Assembly: GCA_002421915.1 (NCBI GenBank)
Contig: DISA01000064.1
Location: 23,733 to 53,448, forward strand
Direction of reading: 5' to 3'
Length of the DNA stretch: 29,716 bases
DNA from: Gallionellaceae bacterium UBA6222
GTDB lineage: Bacteria > Pseudomonadota > Gammaproteobacteria > Burkholderiales > Gallionellaceae
The position numbers and the translations under genes were made by a program. The notes below the pieces were generated by a model that saw only the letters and a program-made list of their open reading frames with translations, searched no databases and was not told the origin of the DNA. Of the stretch, positions 1 to 7,468 are shown in pieces (the first letter of the stretch is position 1; every line of letters starts with the position of its first letter).

Positions 1-2
1 TG

Positions 3-494
3 GTGTACCAGAACCCGCATCTGGGCCTGAACTTCCAGATATCCGCCGGCGGCAACATCGCCGAGCGTCTGCTGATGAGCGACCTCAAGCACTACGGCGA
101 GATCCGTACCCGCGCCGGTGACTTGTTGGCACGTACCGAAGTGGCACGTACACGCATGGACCAGAACCCCAAGACTTTCTCCGGCGGCATGCAGCAGCGA
201 GTGCAGATCGCCAAGGCGCTGGCCACGCAACCACCTTTGCTGTTTCTGGATGAAGTCACCACCGGACTCGACCTGTCGGTGCAAGCCGCCATCCTCGATC
301 TGATCCTGGAGATACAACACGAACTGGGCACCGCGATGATCGTGGTCACCCACGATCTCGGCGTGATCCGCCTGCTGGCGGGCCGCACGCTGGTGATGAA
401 ACACGGCCGCGTGATCGAGTCCGGCCTCACCGACCAAATCCTCGAAGACCCACAGCACGCCTACACCCAGCGGCTGGTGGCCTCCGCATTGTGA
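3..494 (+). CDS. phnK: C-P lyase system ATP-binding protein PhnK (5' end cut off by the window)
   Basis: This is the C-terminal 163 residues of an ABC-type ATPase; the start and Walker A motif lie before the window. The visible part begins at the Q-loop (VYQNP), has the ABC signature FSGGMQQRVQIA (about visible residues 59-70), Walker B LLFLDEV (79-85) and a switch histidine in VVTHDLGV. The tail (VMKHGRVIESGLTDQIL then DPQHAYTQRLV) matches PhnK of the carbon-phosphorus lyase complex. PhnK docks on the PhnGHIJ core and couples ATP hydrolysis to phosphonate breakdown; it is not a transporter subunit. DEV replaces the more usual DEP after Walker B. One base separates its stop from phnL, and the downstream phnLMNP order confirms the identity. 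phnGHIJ should lie just upstream. Confidence 0.93.
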   Translation: MYQNPHLGLNFQISAGGNIAERLLMSDLKHYGEIRTRAGDLLARTEVARTRMDQNPKTFSGGMQQRVQIAKALATQPPLLFLDEVTTGLDLSVQAAILDLILEIQHELGTAMIVVTHDLGVIRLLAGRTLVMKHGRVIESGLTDQILEDPQHAYTQRLVASAL

Positions 495-495
495 G

Positions 496-1221
496 ATGAC
501 TATGAACGCTATCCTGACTATCGAGAATTACGCCAAGACCTTCCACCTGCACGAGCGCAACAAGCTCATCCCATCCGCTTCGCATGTGAACCTGAGCGTG
601 TACCCCGGCAAGCTCACCGCGCTGATCGGGCCGACCGGTGCGGGCAAATCTTCCGTACTTAAGGGTGTGTATCGCACTTATCTGCCCAGCGCCGGACGCA
701 TGCTGTTCCACACGGCATCAGGTGAAGTCGTCGACCTCGCACAGGCGGATGAGCATCGCATGCTGCAACTTCGCAAGAGCGAGATCGGTTTCGTTACGCA
801 GTTCCTGCATTGCCTGCCGCGCAAGTCCGCGCTGGATGTGGTGGCCGAGCCATTGTTCGCGCGCGGTGTGCCGACCGAAGAGGCACGCGGCCGCGCCGCC
901 GACCTGCTGGCGCAACTGGCGGTGCCTGCGCACCTGTGGAACGTGCCGCCCGCCACCTTCTCCGGCGGCGAGAAGCAGCGCGTGAACCTTGCGCGCGGTC
1001 TGATCGCGCAACCGCGTTTACTGCTGCTGGACGAACCCACCGCCAGTCTCGATCCCGCCACCACCGAGCGGGTGGTCGCGCACATCGAGACGCTGAAAGA
1101 CACCGGCATCGCCATGCTCGCCATCTTCCACCATCCCGATCTGGTGCGGCGGCTGGCGGACGACGTCATCGAACTGTCACCCCCTGTCGCTATCGTTGAA
1201 CCCGTAGAGGAAATCGCATGA
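496..1221 (+). CDS. phnL: C-P lyase system protein PhnL (ABC-type ATPase)
   Basis: A complete 241-residue ABC ATPase with Walker A GPTGAGKS (residues 45-52), Q-loop TQF (101-103), signature FSGGEKQRVNLA (155-166), Walker B LLLLDEP (175-181) and switch histidine in FHHPDLV. Length and motifs fit PhnL, which with PhnG, PhnH and PhnI is needed to attach phosphonate to the C1 of ribose in a nucleoside triphosphate, displacing the base and giving alkylphosphonate ribose triphosphate. It starts one base after phnK and its stop overlaps the phnM start in ATGA, so the genes are very probably co-translated. A plain transporter ATPase is unlikely because no permease gene is present and the neighbours are phnK and phnM. 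Confidence 0.94.
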   Translation: MTMNAILTIENYAKTFHLHERNKLIPSASHVNLSVYPGKLTALIGPTGAGKSSVLKGVYRTYLPSAGRMLFHTASGEVVDLAQADEHRMLQLRKSEIGFVTQFLHCLPRKSALDVVAEPLFARGVPTEEARGRAADLLAQLAVPAHLWNVPPATFSGGEKQRVNLARGLIAQPRLLLLDEPTASLDPATTERVVAHIETLKDTGIAMLAIFHHPDLVRRLADDVIELSPPVAIVEPVEEIA

Positions 1222-2378
1222 ATAACCATTTTTATCTGACCGGCGCGCAAGTCGTGCTGGAGAACGAAACACTGAACGATGCTGCGGTACTCATCGCGGA
1301 TGGAAAGATCGTCGCCATCAATCCAGCCAGCAGCGAAGGCGCAAAAGAAATCGATTTGTCCGGCCAAACCCTGATGCCGGGCATGATCGATCTGCATTGC
1401 GATGCGCTGGAGAAAGAAGCCGAGCCGCGTCCCGGCGTGCATTTCCCCTTCGACTTCGCCTGCGCGCAGGCCGACAAGCGCAACGCCGCCGCCGGCATCA
1501 CTACCATCTATCACGCGCTGTCCTTCGCCAATGCCGAGCTGGGCGTGCGCAACAACGCCACTGCCGCCGAGCTGGCGCGCGCCGTGCATGCCTGGCAGCA
1601 ACATGCGCTGGTGGACAACCGTGTGCATGCCCGCTACGAGATCACTGATCCGACTGCACCTGAAGTGCTGAACGATCTGCTGAGCAATGACGAGATCCAC
1701 CTGATGTCGTTCATGGACCACACGCCGGGACAGGGGCAGTTCAAGAGCATCGACGCCTACCGCAGTTTCCAGTCGCGCACCTACAAGAAAGATGAAGCCG
1801 AGTTCGAAGCCCTGCTGGCCGAGAAGCTTGCGCAGGGTGCGGGCGCGGAAGGACGCATGCAACAACTGGCACAGTACGCGCGCGAACTGGGCATCCCGCT
1901 CGCCAGCCACGACGACGACCGTCCCGAGAAGGTGGATGTGGTGAAGGGCTTGGGTGTGAGCGTGTCAGAATTCCCGATCAATCTGGAGACTGCCGTCGCC
2001 GCCCGCGCCGCCGGCCTCGCCACCCTGTTCGGCGCGCCGAACGTGGTGCGCGGCAAGTCGCAGTCCGGTTCCATGCGCGCGCTGGATGCGGTGCGCGAAG
2101 GCGTGGCCGATTGTCTGTGCGGCGACTATTCACCGGCGGCGCTGTTGCCTGCCGTGTTGCGGCTGCCGGAACTGGCAGGCATCAAGCTGCATCAGGCGGT
2201 CGCGCTGGTGACCTGCAATCCGGCCCGTGCCGTCAGTCTGAGCGATAGAGGTTTCATCGCCGTCGGCAAGCGCGCCGACCTGTTGGCCGTGCGCTATCTC
2301 GGCGGTCTACCGCAAGTGTCACGCGTATGGTCGCAAGGCCTGCCGGTGATGACGCTCGCTTTCGACCACGGAGCCTGA
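1218..2378 (+). CDS. phnM: Alpha-D-ribose 1-methylphosphonate 5-triphosphate diphosphatase PhnM
   Basis: A 386-residue amidohydrolase-superfamily protein. PhnM removes diphosphate from ribose 1-methylphosphonate 5-triphosphate to give the 5-phosphate that PhnJ cleaves. Family marks are the metal-binding segment MIDLHCDALE near residue 55, the PRPGVHFPFDF stretch, SFMDHTPGQGQF near 160, LASHDDD near 230 and the GDYSPAALLP segment near 300. The length is close to that of E. coli PhnM (378). The ATG overlaps the phnL stop (ATGA) and one base separates its stop from phnN. The histidine of the usual HxH metal pair appears as HCD, as in PhnM rather than in dihydroorotases. Confidence 0.94.
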   Translation: MNNHFYLTGAQVVLENETLNDAAVLIADGKIVAINPASSEGAKEIDLSGQTLMPGMIDLHCDALEKEAEPRPGVHFPFDFACAQADKRNAAAGITTIYHALSFANAELGVRNNATAAELARAVHAWQQHALVDNRVHARYEITDPTAPEVLNDLLSNDEIHLMSFMDHTPGQGQFKSIDAYRSFQSRTYKKDEAEFEALLAEKLAQGAGAEGRMQQLAQYARELGIPLASHDDDRPEKVDVVKGLGVSVSEFPINLETAVAARAAGLATLFGAPNVVRGKSQSGSMRALDAVREGVADCLCGDYSPAALLPAVLRLPELAGIKLHQAVALVTCNPARAVSLSDRGFIAVGKRADLLAVRYLGGLPQVSRVWSQGLPVMTLAFDHGA

Positions 2379-2379
2379 G

Positions 2380-2943
2380 ATGAGCGGCGTTCTGCTCTAT
2401 GTGATCGGCGCATCCGGCAGCGGCAAGGATAGCCTGATGAGTCATGCGCGCTTCAAACTGGCGCAGGATGCCAACGTGGTGTTCGCGCATCGCTATATCA
2501 CCCGTGCGCAGGATGCGGGCGGCGAGAACCATGTGGCGCTGAGCGAGGATGAGTTCGAATCGCGTGTGGCGCAAAAACTTTTTCCGTTGCACTGGCACAG
2601 CCACGGTCTGCGCTACGGTATCGGCTGCGAATTGAACCACTGGCTGGCGAAAGGGCTGACCGTGGTGCTCAACGGTTCCCGTGCCTATCTGCACGAAGCC
2701 TCGCGCCGCTATCCCGAACTGGTGCCGGTGCTGATCGAAGTGTCGCCTGCCGTGTTGCGTGCACGTTTGCAAGCGCGTGCGCGCGAAAGCGCCGAAGAGA
2801 TCGAAGCGCGCCTGAAGCGTGCCGGTGAATTCACCAACCTGCAACATGGCAGAATGCTGCGCTTCCGCAACGATGACGTGCTTGATACGACCGGACCGGC
2901 GTTCGTCGAACTCATCCGCAGTCACGAGCAGGTGACACTATGA
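2380..2943 (+). CDS. phnN: Ribose 1,5-bisphosphate phosphokinase PhnN
   Basis: A 187-residue P-loop kinase with Walker A GASGSGKDS at residues 10-18 and the segment HRYITRAQD followed by GGENHVALSEDEF, which is diagnostic of PhnN and resembles guanylate kinases. The enzyme phosphorylates ribose 1,5-bisphosphate to PRPP, returning the sugar product of the C-P lyase pathway to nucleotide metabolism. The start is one base after phnM and the stop overlaps the phnP start in ATGA. No phnO (aminoalkylphosphonate N-acetyltransferase) separates phnN from phnP, unlike in E. coli. Confidence 0.93.
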   Translation: MSGVLLYVIGASGSGKDSLMSHARFKLAQDANVVFAHRYITRAQDAGGENHVALSEDEFESRVAQKLFPLHWHSHGLRYGIGCELNHWLAKGLTVVLNGSRAYLHEASRRYPELVPVLIEVSPAVLRARLQARARESAEEIEARLKRAGEFTNLQHGRMLRFRNDDVLDTTGPAFVELIRSHEQVTL

Positions 2944-3701
2944 GGCTCACCTTCCTCGGCACCGGTGCGGCCGGTGGTGTGCCGCTGTGGGGCTGTGATT
3001 GTGCGGTATGTACATTGGCGCGGGTGGACATCACCGCGCGCAGACAGCCGAATTGCGCGTTGCTGGAAGCGGGCGGAACGCGCCTGCTGATCGATGCGGG
3101 TGTGATGGACGTGGCCGAGCGCTTCCCGCCGGGCGCGCTGAACGCGGTGCTGGTCACACATTTCCATGCCGACCATGTGCAGGGCCTGTTCCACCTGCGC
3201 TGGGGCAAGGGCGAGCTGGATGTGTATTGCCCGCACGACAGCGAAGGCTGTGCCGACCTGTACAAATCACCCGGACCGTTGAAGTTCACGCCGCTCTCCA
3301 AGTTTGAGAAACTCACGTTGGGCGAGGTGTCCATCACGGCAGTGCCGCTGGTGCACTCCAAGCCAACGCTGGGCTATTGCATCGAGCATGAAGGCGCACG
3401 GCTGGCTTATCTTTCCGATTGTCGCGAACTGCCGCCTGCCACGCAGGAGTTCCTGCAGCGCTGGCAGCCGCACACCATCTGTCTGGATTGCACCTTTCCG
3501 CCGGGTGCTGATCAGCCGCGCAATCATTTCGACCTGACGGAAGCCATCGATATCGCGCAACATTTTCCGAAAAGCGAGATGGTGCTGATGCACATCGGTC
3601 ACGAATTGGATGCCTGGTTGCTGGATAGGCCGAATGCCTTGCCGGACGGCATGCTGCTGGCACGCGACACAGAAACACTGGTCTGCATTCCCACTTCATG
3701 A
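2940..3701 (+). CDS. phnP: Phosphoribosyl 1,2-cyclic phosphate phosphodiesterase PhnP
   Basis: A 253-residue metallo-beta-lactamase-fold phosphodiesterase. Motif HFHADH is at residues 74-79; the N-terminal GCDCAVC (C19, C21, C24) is the structural zinc site typical of PhnP. Further metal ligands are likely in YLSDCREL and in MHIGHELD near the C-terminus. PhnP opens the cyclic phosphate made by PhnJ, giving ribose 1,5-bisphosphate, the PhnN substrate. Size matches E. coli PhnP (252). Its ATG overlaps the phnN stop, and its stop overlaps the ATG of the following transporter gene. Confidence 0.94.
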   Translation: MRLTFLGTGAAGGVPLWGCDCAVCTLARVDITARRQPNCALLEAGGTRLLIDAGVMDVAERFPPGALNAVLVTHFHADHVQGLFHLRWGKGELDVYCPHDSEGCADLYKSPGPLKFTPLSKFEKLTLGEVSITAVPLVHSKPTLGYCIEHEGARLAYLSDCRELPPATQEFLQRWQPHTICLDCTFPPGADQPRNHFDLTEAIDIAQHFPKSEMVLMHIGHELDAWLLDRPNALPDGMLLARDTETLVCIPTS

Positions 3702-4555
3702 CGCCACTGCTGGCCGTCGGTCTGTCTGTGCTGTTGCATGTGTCGTGGAACCTGCTGACTCGGCGCACGCACAGCGATGCCAATTTCCTGTGGTGGATCG
3801 TCGGCCTGCATGTGCTGGTGTTCGCGCCGTTCGCGCTGCCCGCCTTCCTGCATGCGGCACAGGCAGCGCCCGTGCTGTATCTGTGCGCCGCCATCAGCGG
3901 TGTCGCCAACGGCCTGTATTTCCTCGGTCTGCGCGCCGCCTACCATGCGGCACCGGCCAGCGCGGTCTATCCCATGGTGCGCAGTTCGCCGCTATTGATC
4001 GCGCTGGTCGAGACGCTGTTCTTTGCGCGCGATTTCCCCCTGTTGTCCTGGCTTGCCATCCTCGTCTCGGCTGCCGGCCTGTGGTTGATCGCCACCAGCT
4101 CACACGACGGCGTGCGACGCTTGAGCAAAGCTTGGCCGTATGCCCTGTTTGCGGCATCGATGACAGTGGTGTACAGCCTCAGCGACAAAGTGGCGGCGGG
4201 GCATCTGGACTTGCATGCCGCGCTCGGCTACGTGTGCGTGAACTACGCCATTGGCTGGCTGTTCCTGTGCGGCGAGCAGAAATACCGCACACGACGCTGG
4301 CTGCCGACGGTCACGCCGTCCAGGCGCTCACTGCTGGTCGGCACACTGGGCGTGGGCACGGCCTATGCACTGGTGATCTACGCCATGCGCTGGTTGCCCG
4401 CCGCCTATGCGGTGACGCTGACCAACGCGGGCATCGTGCTCACCGTGCTGCTGGGCATCCTGTGGCTGAAGGAACACGAAGGCTGGCGGCAAAGAGTGTT
4501 CGGTGCCGCGCTGGTGGTTATAGGGCTGGTGGTGGTCGGCGTATTGGTCGTTTGA
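3698..4555 (+). CDS. EamA/DMT-family membrane transporter, last gene of the phn operon
   Basis: A 285-residue, very hydrophobic protein with about ten predicted membrane segments in two repeats of five, the layout of drug/metabolite transporters (EamA family). The second repeat ends with AYAVTLTNAGIVLTVLLGIL and a charged WLKEHEGWRQR stretch before the last helix, a typical EamA end. The substrate cannot be read from sequence. The ATG lies inside the phnP stop (ATGA), so expression with the C-P lyase genes is likely. I do not know this gene as a standard phn operon member. It might move a phosphonate, a pathway by-product or something unrelated. Confidence 0.85.
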   Translation: MTPLLAVGLSVLLHVSWNLLTRRTHSDANFLWWIVGLHVLVFAPFALPAFLHAAQAAPVLYLCAAISGVANGLYFLGLRAAYHAAPASAVYPMVRSSPLLIALVETLFFARDFPLLSWLAILVSAAGLWLIATSSHDGVRRLSKAWPYALFAASMTVVYSLSDKVAAGHLDLHAALGYVCVNYAIGWLFLCGEQKYRTRRWLPTVTPSRRSLLVGTLGVGTAYALVIYAMRWLPAAYAVTLTNAGIVLTVLLGILWLKEHEGWRQRVFGAALVVIGLVVVGVLVV

Positions 4556-4557
4556 TT

Positions 4558-4916
4558 CAAAACATATTGAGGAAGGCGATGAGTTTGTACTATGTGGCTC
4601 CAGTTAAGGCGATGGCGATTATGTGCTGTTCGCCGGGATTCGCGGCCACCCAGATCGTTGCTGATGCAGGCGATGACGAAGTGCATGTCGCCGGCCGCCA
4701 AAATCAGGTCACAAATCTCATCGGCGCTACGCTGCGATTGCAGAATTTCGGATCATCCTGCGGCATGGAAGCGATATGGCCTGGATTGCCAGTACGCAAT
4801 GGCGCGGTCGCCATGGCGAAGCGCTGTGCGATCCTCTCCGCCATGGTTCCAATGCAATCCTCCAATTTTTGGAGTTCCTCGTTAAAGTGCTGCGAAGTGT
4901 GGTTTGCTGTTGCCAT
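4558..4916 (-). pseudogene. Decayed phoU-like fragment with frameshifts
   Basis: Read from an ATG at 4914-4916 on the minus strand, one frame gives HTSQHFNEELQKL, then TMAERIAQRF and PLRTGN, then QDDPK, resembling the start of PhoU (HxSxxFxxEL, then TMGG, ALxTGN, DDPKVN). The frame then stops at 4704. In another frame, from about 4751 downward, DEICDLI then AAGDMHFVIACISNDL resembles the PhoU stretch DEICxxIIAxxQPxxxDLRxVIA. A third frame near 4630 reads GEQHIIAIALT, like GDEAEHIAxIAL. So roughly the first half of a PhoU (normally about 235 residues) is spread over three frames, with deletions. PhoU is the negative regulator of phosphate signalling. It lies 8 bases after the PAP2 gene on the same strand, with no ribosome site visible. 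The assignment rests on motif memory. Confidence 0.62.
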
Positions 4917-4924
4917 TGTTTTGA

Positions 4925-5455
4925 TCAGAATAGAAAAGAAAAGAGGGCGATGAGCGCACCCAAGGCCGCACCCGCCAGCACGTCGCTGGGGTAATGCAGG
5001 CCGAGGATGGGGCGCGACAATGCGACCAGTGCCGCGAACGGCACGACCAGCCAGAACAGGGCGGGGTAATAAGCGAGCACGACAATGCTGAACGCCGCCG
5101 CATGCAGCGTGTGGCCGGAGGGGAAGCTGAACTGGTCGAGTGCTTTGCCGGCGCACCGGATCGCGGGGTAGACGTTGAACGGGCGCGGGCGCAGGGTCTT
5201 GCCCTTGATCAGTTTGTAGAGCAGCGTGCCGCACAAGCCGACCGCCAGCATATGCAGCACGGCGGGCAGCGCGTCCGTGCCGTGTTGCAGTAGCAGCGTG
5301 ATCATCAGCGCATACCAGAACACGCCGTCGCCCAGACGGCTGGCGAGGCGGAAGAAACTGCGCACGCTGAAACTGTGGCTCTGCCGGTTGCAGAACGCGC
5401 ACAGTTCAACATCCCACTGGTTAATTCGTTGCAGCGGAGAGTTCAGTTTGTTCAT
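4925..5455 (-). CDS. PAP2-family membrane phosphatase
   Basis: A 176-residue integral membrane protein with the three type 2 phosphatidic acid phosphatase motifs: KTLRPRP (86-92), PSGH (112-115) and SRPILGLHYPSD (147-158) with conserved S/R, histidine and aspartate. Four or more hydrophobic helices surround them. Such enzymes remove phosphate from phosphatidate, lipid pyrophosphates or undecaprenyl pyrophosphate. The ATG at 5453-5455 is chosen because AGGGGG precedes it by about 6 bases; a GTG at 5473 is the alternative. The start overlaps the end of the upstream glycosyltransferase by 35 bases, so they are probably co-expressed. Supplying diacylglycerol to that glycosyltransferase is a plausible role but not shown. 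Confidence 0.88.
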   Translation of the reverse strand: MNKLNSPLQRINQWDVELCAFCNRQSHSFSVRSFFRLASRLGDGVFWYALMITLLLQHGTDALPAVLHMLAVGLCGTLLYKLIKGKTLRPRPFNVYPAIRCAGKALDQFSFPSGHTLHAAAFSIVVLAYYPALFWLVVPFAALVALSRPILGLHYPSDVLAGAALGALIALFSFLF

Positions 5456-6644
5456 GTTTCGCCCCCTGCGCACGCACGGTGTCGAGTAGTACCGCTTCCA
5501 TCTGGCCCATGATGTGTTCCCAGGTCAGCGATTCAACGGTTTCGCGCGCGGCGTGTCCCAGGCGACGCACGCGTGGCAGGTCGTTTGCCAGTGTGCGTGC
5601 TTCGGCGATGAAGGCGTCGCTATCGGCATAAGTGGCGAGCAGGCCGTTCACGTCATGGTGAATGTGTTGCTGTGCGGCGGCGTAATCGTAGGCGACCGTG
5701 GCCAGCCCGCTGGCCATCGCTTCCACCGTGACGTTGCCGTAGGTCTCGGTCAGGCTGGAATAAAGGAAGATGTCACCGGAGGCGTAATGGCGGGCCAGCG
5801 CCTCGCCGGTTTGCATGCCCGCGAAGATCACGTGCGGATGCTGTTTCTGCAATTCGGCGCGCGCCGGGCCGTCCCCCACGATCACCAGCCGCGCCAGCGG
5901 GTTGAGTTTGCGTATCTTGTCGAAGGCGAGGATCACCACCGACAGATTTTTTTCCGGCGCGATGCGGCTGACCAGCATCACCACCGGTGTGTCCTCGTCT
6001 GCATTCCACACGGAGCGCAGTTCGGGATCGCGCTTGGCCGGATGGAACAGCTCGGTGTCCACGCCGCGTGAAACGACCAGCACGTTCCGGTATCCCTCAT
6101 GCTCCAATTGCAATTGCAGCGAGGCGGTGGGCACCAGCGTGCAGGCGGCCTTGTTGTGGAAATGGCGCAGGTAGGCGGCGATGGGTCTTTTCAGCAGGCC
6201 GATGCCGTAGTGTTGCGTGTAGTTGTGGAAGTTGGTGTGAAAGTCAGTGCTGACCGGGATGTCCAGTTTTTTGGCGGCAGACAGTGCCGACCAGCCGAGC
6301 GGGCCTTCGGTGGCGATGTGCACCACGTCGGGACGCTGTTTGCGCCACAACTTGAGCAGCACGCTCTTGGCCGGGAGGCCGGATTTCAGTTCGGGATAGC
6401 CGGGGATGGGCATGCCGGTGACCAGTGTCTCTGTATAGGCCCCGTCTTGGGCTGCCACGTCCTGCCTGTGCTGGCGCGGGCGGACCAGATGGATACGATG
6501 TCCGCGCCGCAGCAGCCCGTGCACCATGCGCCCGAGAGTGATGGCAACGCCGTTCACTTCCGGCACATAAGTTTCCGTGACCAGCGCGATATGCAGCGCG
6601 GGGGCGACTTGCAGGGTCTCGTTTGGTGTGTTCATGGCGCGCAT
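5421..6644 (-). CDS. GT4-family glycosyltransferase (MgtA/PimB-like)
   Basis: A 407-residue GT-B glycosyltransferase. The N-terminal acceptor half has ETYVPEVNGVAITLGRM (24-40) and STDFHTNFHNY (132-142). The C-terminal nucleotide-sugar half has SRIAPEKN (226-233), VGDGP (256-260) and the EX7E motif, E300 to E308 in ETYGNVTVE. These match GDP-mannose or UDP-sugar dependent lipid glycosyltransferases. Start is uncertain: ATG at 6642-6644 or 6633-6635, neither with a strong ribosome site. It overlaps the PAP2 gene. A role in making a glycolipid from diacylglycerol, as Agt does in phosphate-starved bacteria, is possible; glycosylation of another lipid carrier is equally compatible. Confidence 0.85.
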   Translation of the reverse strand: MRAMNTPNETLQVAPALHIALVTETYVPEVNGVAITLGRMVHGLLRRGHRIHLVRPRQHRQDVAAQDGAYTETLVTGMPIPGYPELKSGLPAKSVLLKLWRKQRPDVVHIATEGPLGWSALSAAKKLDIPVSTDFHTNFHNYTQHYGIGLLKRPIAAYLRHFHNKAACTLVPTASLQLQLEHEGYRNVLVVSRGVDTELFHPAKRDPELRSVWNADEDTPVVMLVSRIAPEKNLSVVILAFDKIRKLNPLARLVIVGDGPARAELQKQHPHVIFAGMQTGEALARHYASGDIFLYSSLTETYGNVTVEAMASGLATVAYDYAAAQQHIHHDVNGLLATYADSDAFIAEARTLANDLPRVRRLGHAARETVESLTWEHIMGQMEAVLLDTVRAQGAKHEQTELSAATN

Positions 6645-7037
6645 GGTGGCGCGCGGGTGTGAATATTTGATTACGGGGGGGTGAAGAGTTTGTGACGGGG
6701 GAGGCGGGCTAGGATTCGGGGGCGTAAGGTTAGAGATTGCTTAAGAAGAATTCGATGCTGACCTGTTGAGTTCCGTAAAAAATGTGTTCTCTGATTTTGA
6801 ATCAATTCTTGGCCGAATTACTCCGGCCAGTTATATCGTTATCCATGATGTGCGTGCAGACTCATGGGGGTTTCAGGGGCGCACGCAAGAATATCGGTTT
6901 ATTCAATCTCAACCGTTATGAGCTAACGGGACCAAAGGTGCGGAGTCGAATTGTTTTCCGTCGGTTTTTTGCGCGCCCTCATTCCATATTTGTTCCGAAT
7001 CGACAGGCATGGAAGGTTATTTTGCACCTTGCCTAAA
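6645..7037. other. Gene-free stretch of about 420 bases
   Basis: I see no convincing gene here. An 84-codon open frame at 6782-7036 (plus) shows no family features and no ribosome site. The left part has several G-runs on the plus strand (6675-6681, 6697-6701, 6719-6723). The right part is clearly poorer in GC than the surrounding genes, suggesting inserted or decayed DNA next to the toxin-antitoxin pair. Confidence 0.5.
6663..6698 (-). promoter_or_regulatory. Possible PhoB-box-like direct repeat and -10 before the glycosyltransferase gene
   Basis: On the minus strand 6698 to 6681 reads CCGTCAC-AAAC-TCTTCAC, two 7-base units separated by a 4-base A-rich spacer, an 11-base period like a Pho box (CTGTCAT units). 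About nine of fourteen unit positions agree with consensus. An AT-rich CAAATAT (6669-6663) sits 11 bases downstream, where a -10 would be expected. The match is weak and could be chance; the gene context makes it worth recording. Confidence 0.28.
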
Positions 7038-7055
7038 TATGTCTTTAAGTACATA
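7038..7055. promoter_or_regulatory. Imperfect palindrome before the toxin gene, possible antitoxin operator
   Basis: TATGTCTTTAAGTACATA is an 18-base palindrome with 14 of 18 matching positions (TATGT and ACATA arms). It ends 8 bases before the toxin ATG, a usual position for the operator bound by the HTH antitoxin of an autoregulated module. Binding is an inference. No ribosome site fits between it and the ATG. Confidence 0.4.
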
Positions 7056-7063
7056 CTTCGCCC

Positions 7064-7468
7064 ATGTCTTGGAACGTTCTATTTCACGATGACTTTCACG
7101 CCGAGTTTCAGGCGTTGAATGGCGCACTCCAGGATGAGCTGCTCGCTCACGCCAAGCTCCTTCAGGAATTCGGCCCACACTTGGGCAGGCCAACAGTGGA
7201 TACGCTCAAAGGCTCGAAGCACGCAAATATGAAAGAGCTGCGCTTCGATTGCGATGGCGGTGTATGGCGTGTGGCTTTTGTGTTTGATACAGAGCGTGCT
7301 GCGATTTTGCTGGTGGGCGGCGATAAAGGCGGTGTTGATCAGCGGCGGTTCTATAAAAAGCTGATCACCTGTGCCGATGCAAGATTTGACGAACATCTGG
7401 CAACACTCAAGGCGGCCAGGGGTTCAAAGCAAGTAAAGGAGAATAGTCATGGCAAAAAATCTAAATGA
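7064..7468 (+). CDS. HigB/RelE-superfamily toxin (Gp49-like)
   Basis: A 134-residue small basic protein of the phage-derived Gp49-like/HigB type. Marks include the strand-rich core KHANMKELRFDCDGGVWRVA, the FVFDTERAAILLVGGDK segment and FYKKLITCADARFDEHL, the usual order of this RelE-fold family. Members are ribosome-dependent mRNA nucleases inhibited by the partner antitoxin. The toxin gene comes first and overlaps the antitoxin gene by 20 bases, the higBA order. The lysine-rich end (GKKSK) comes from that overlap. No clear ribosome site precedes the ATG. Its lower GC than the surroundings fits horizontal gain. Confidence 0.85.
   Translation: MSWNVLFHDDFHAEFQALNGALQDELLAHAKLLQEFGPHLGRPTVDTLKGSKHANMKELRFDCDGGVWRVAFVFDTERAAILLVGGDKGGVDQRRFYKKLITCADARFDEHLATLKAARGSKQVKENSHGKKSK

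Noticed and set aside
678..1910. 410-codon open frame on the minus strand
   Set aside because: It lies wholly opposite phnL and phnM, which have clear family motifs; its arginine/serine-rich sequence has none.
3610..4953. 447-codon open frame on the plus strand across the transporter gene and beyond
   Set aside because: Arginine- and cysteine-rich out-of-frame reading of the EamA gene, with no family features; its 3' part overlaps the phoU-like remnant on the other strand.
4704..5402. 232-codon minus-strand frame across PAP2
   Set aside because: Its first two thirds is an out-of-frame reading of the PAP2 gene; only the last 70 codons (from 4916) resemble a protein, and these are reported as the phoU remnant.
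6782..7036. 84-codon plus-strand frame
   Set aside because: No ribosome site, no recognisable features, lies in a gene-free low-GC stretch.
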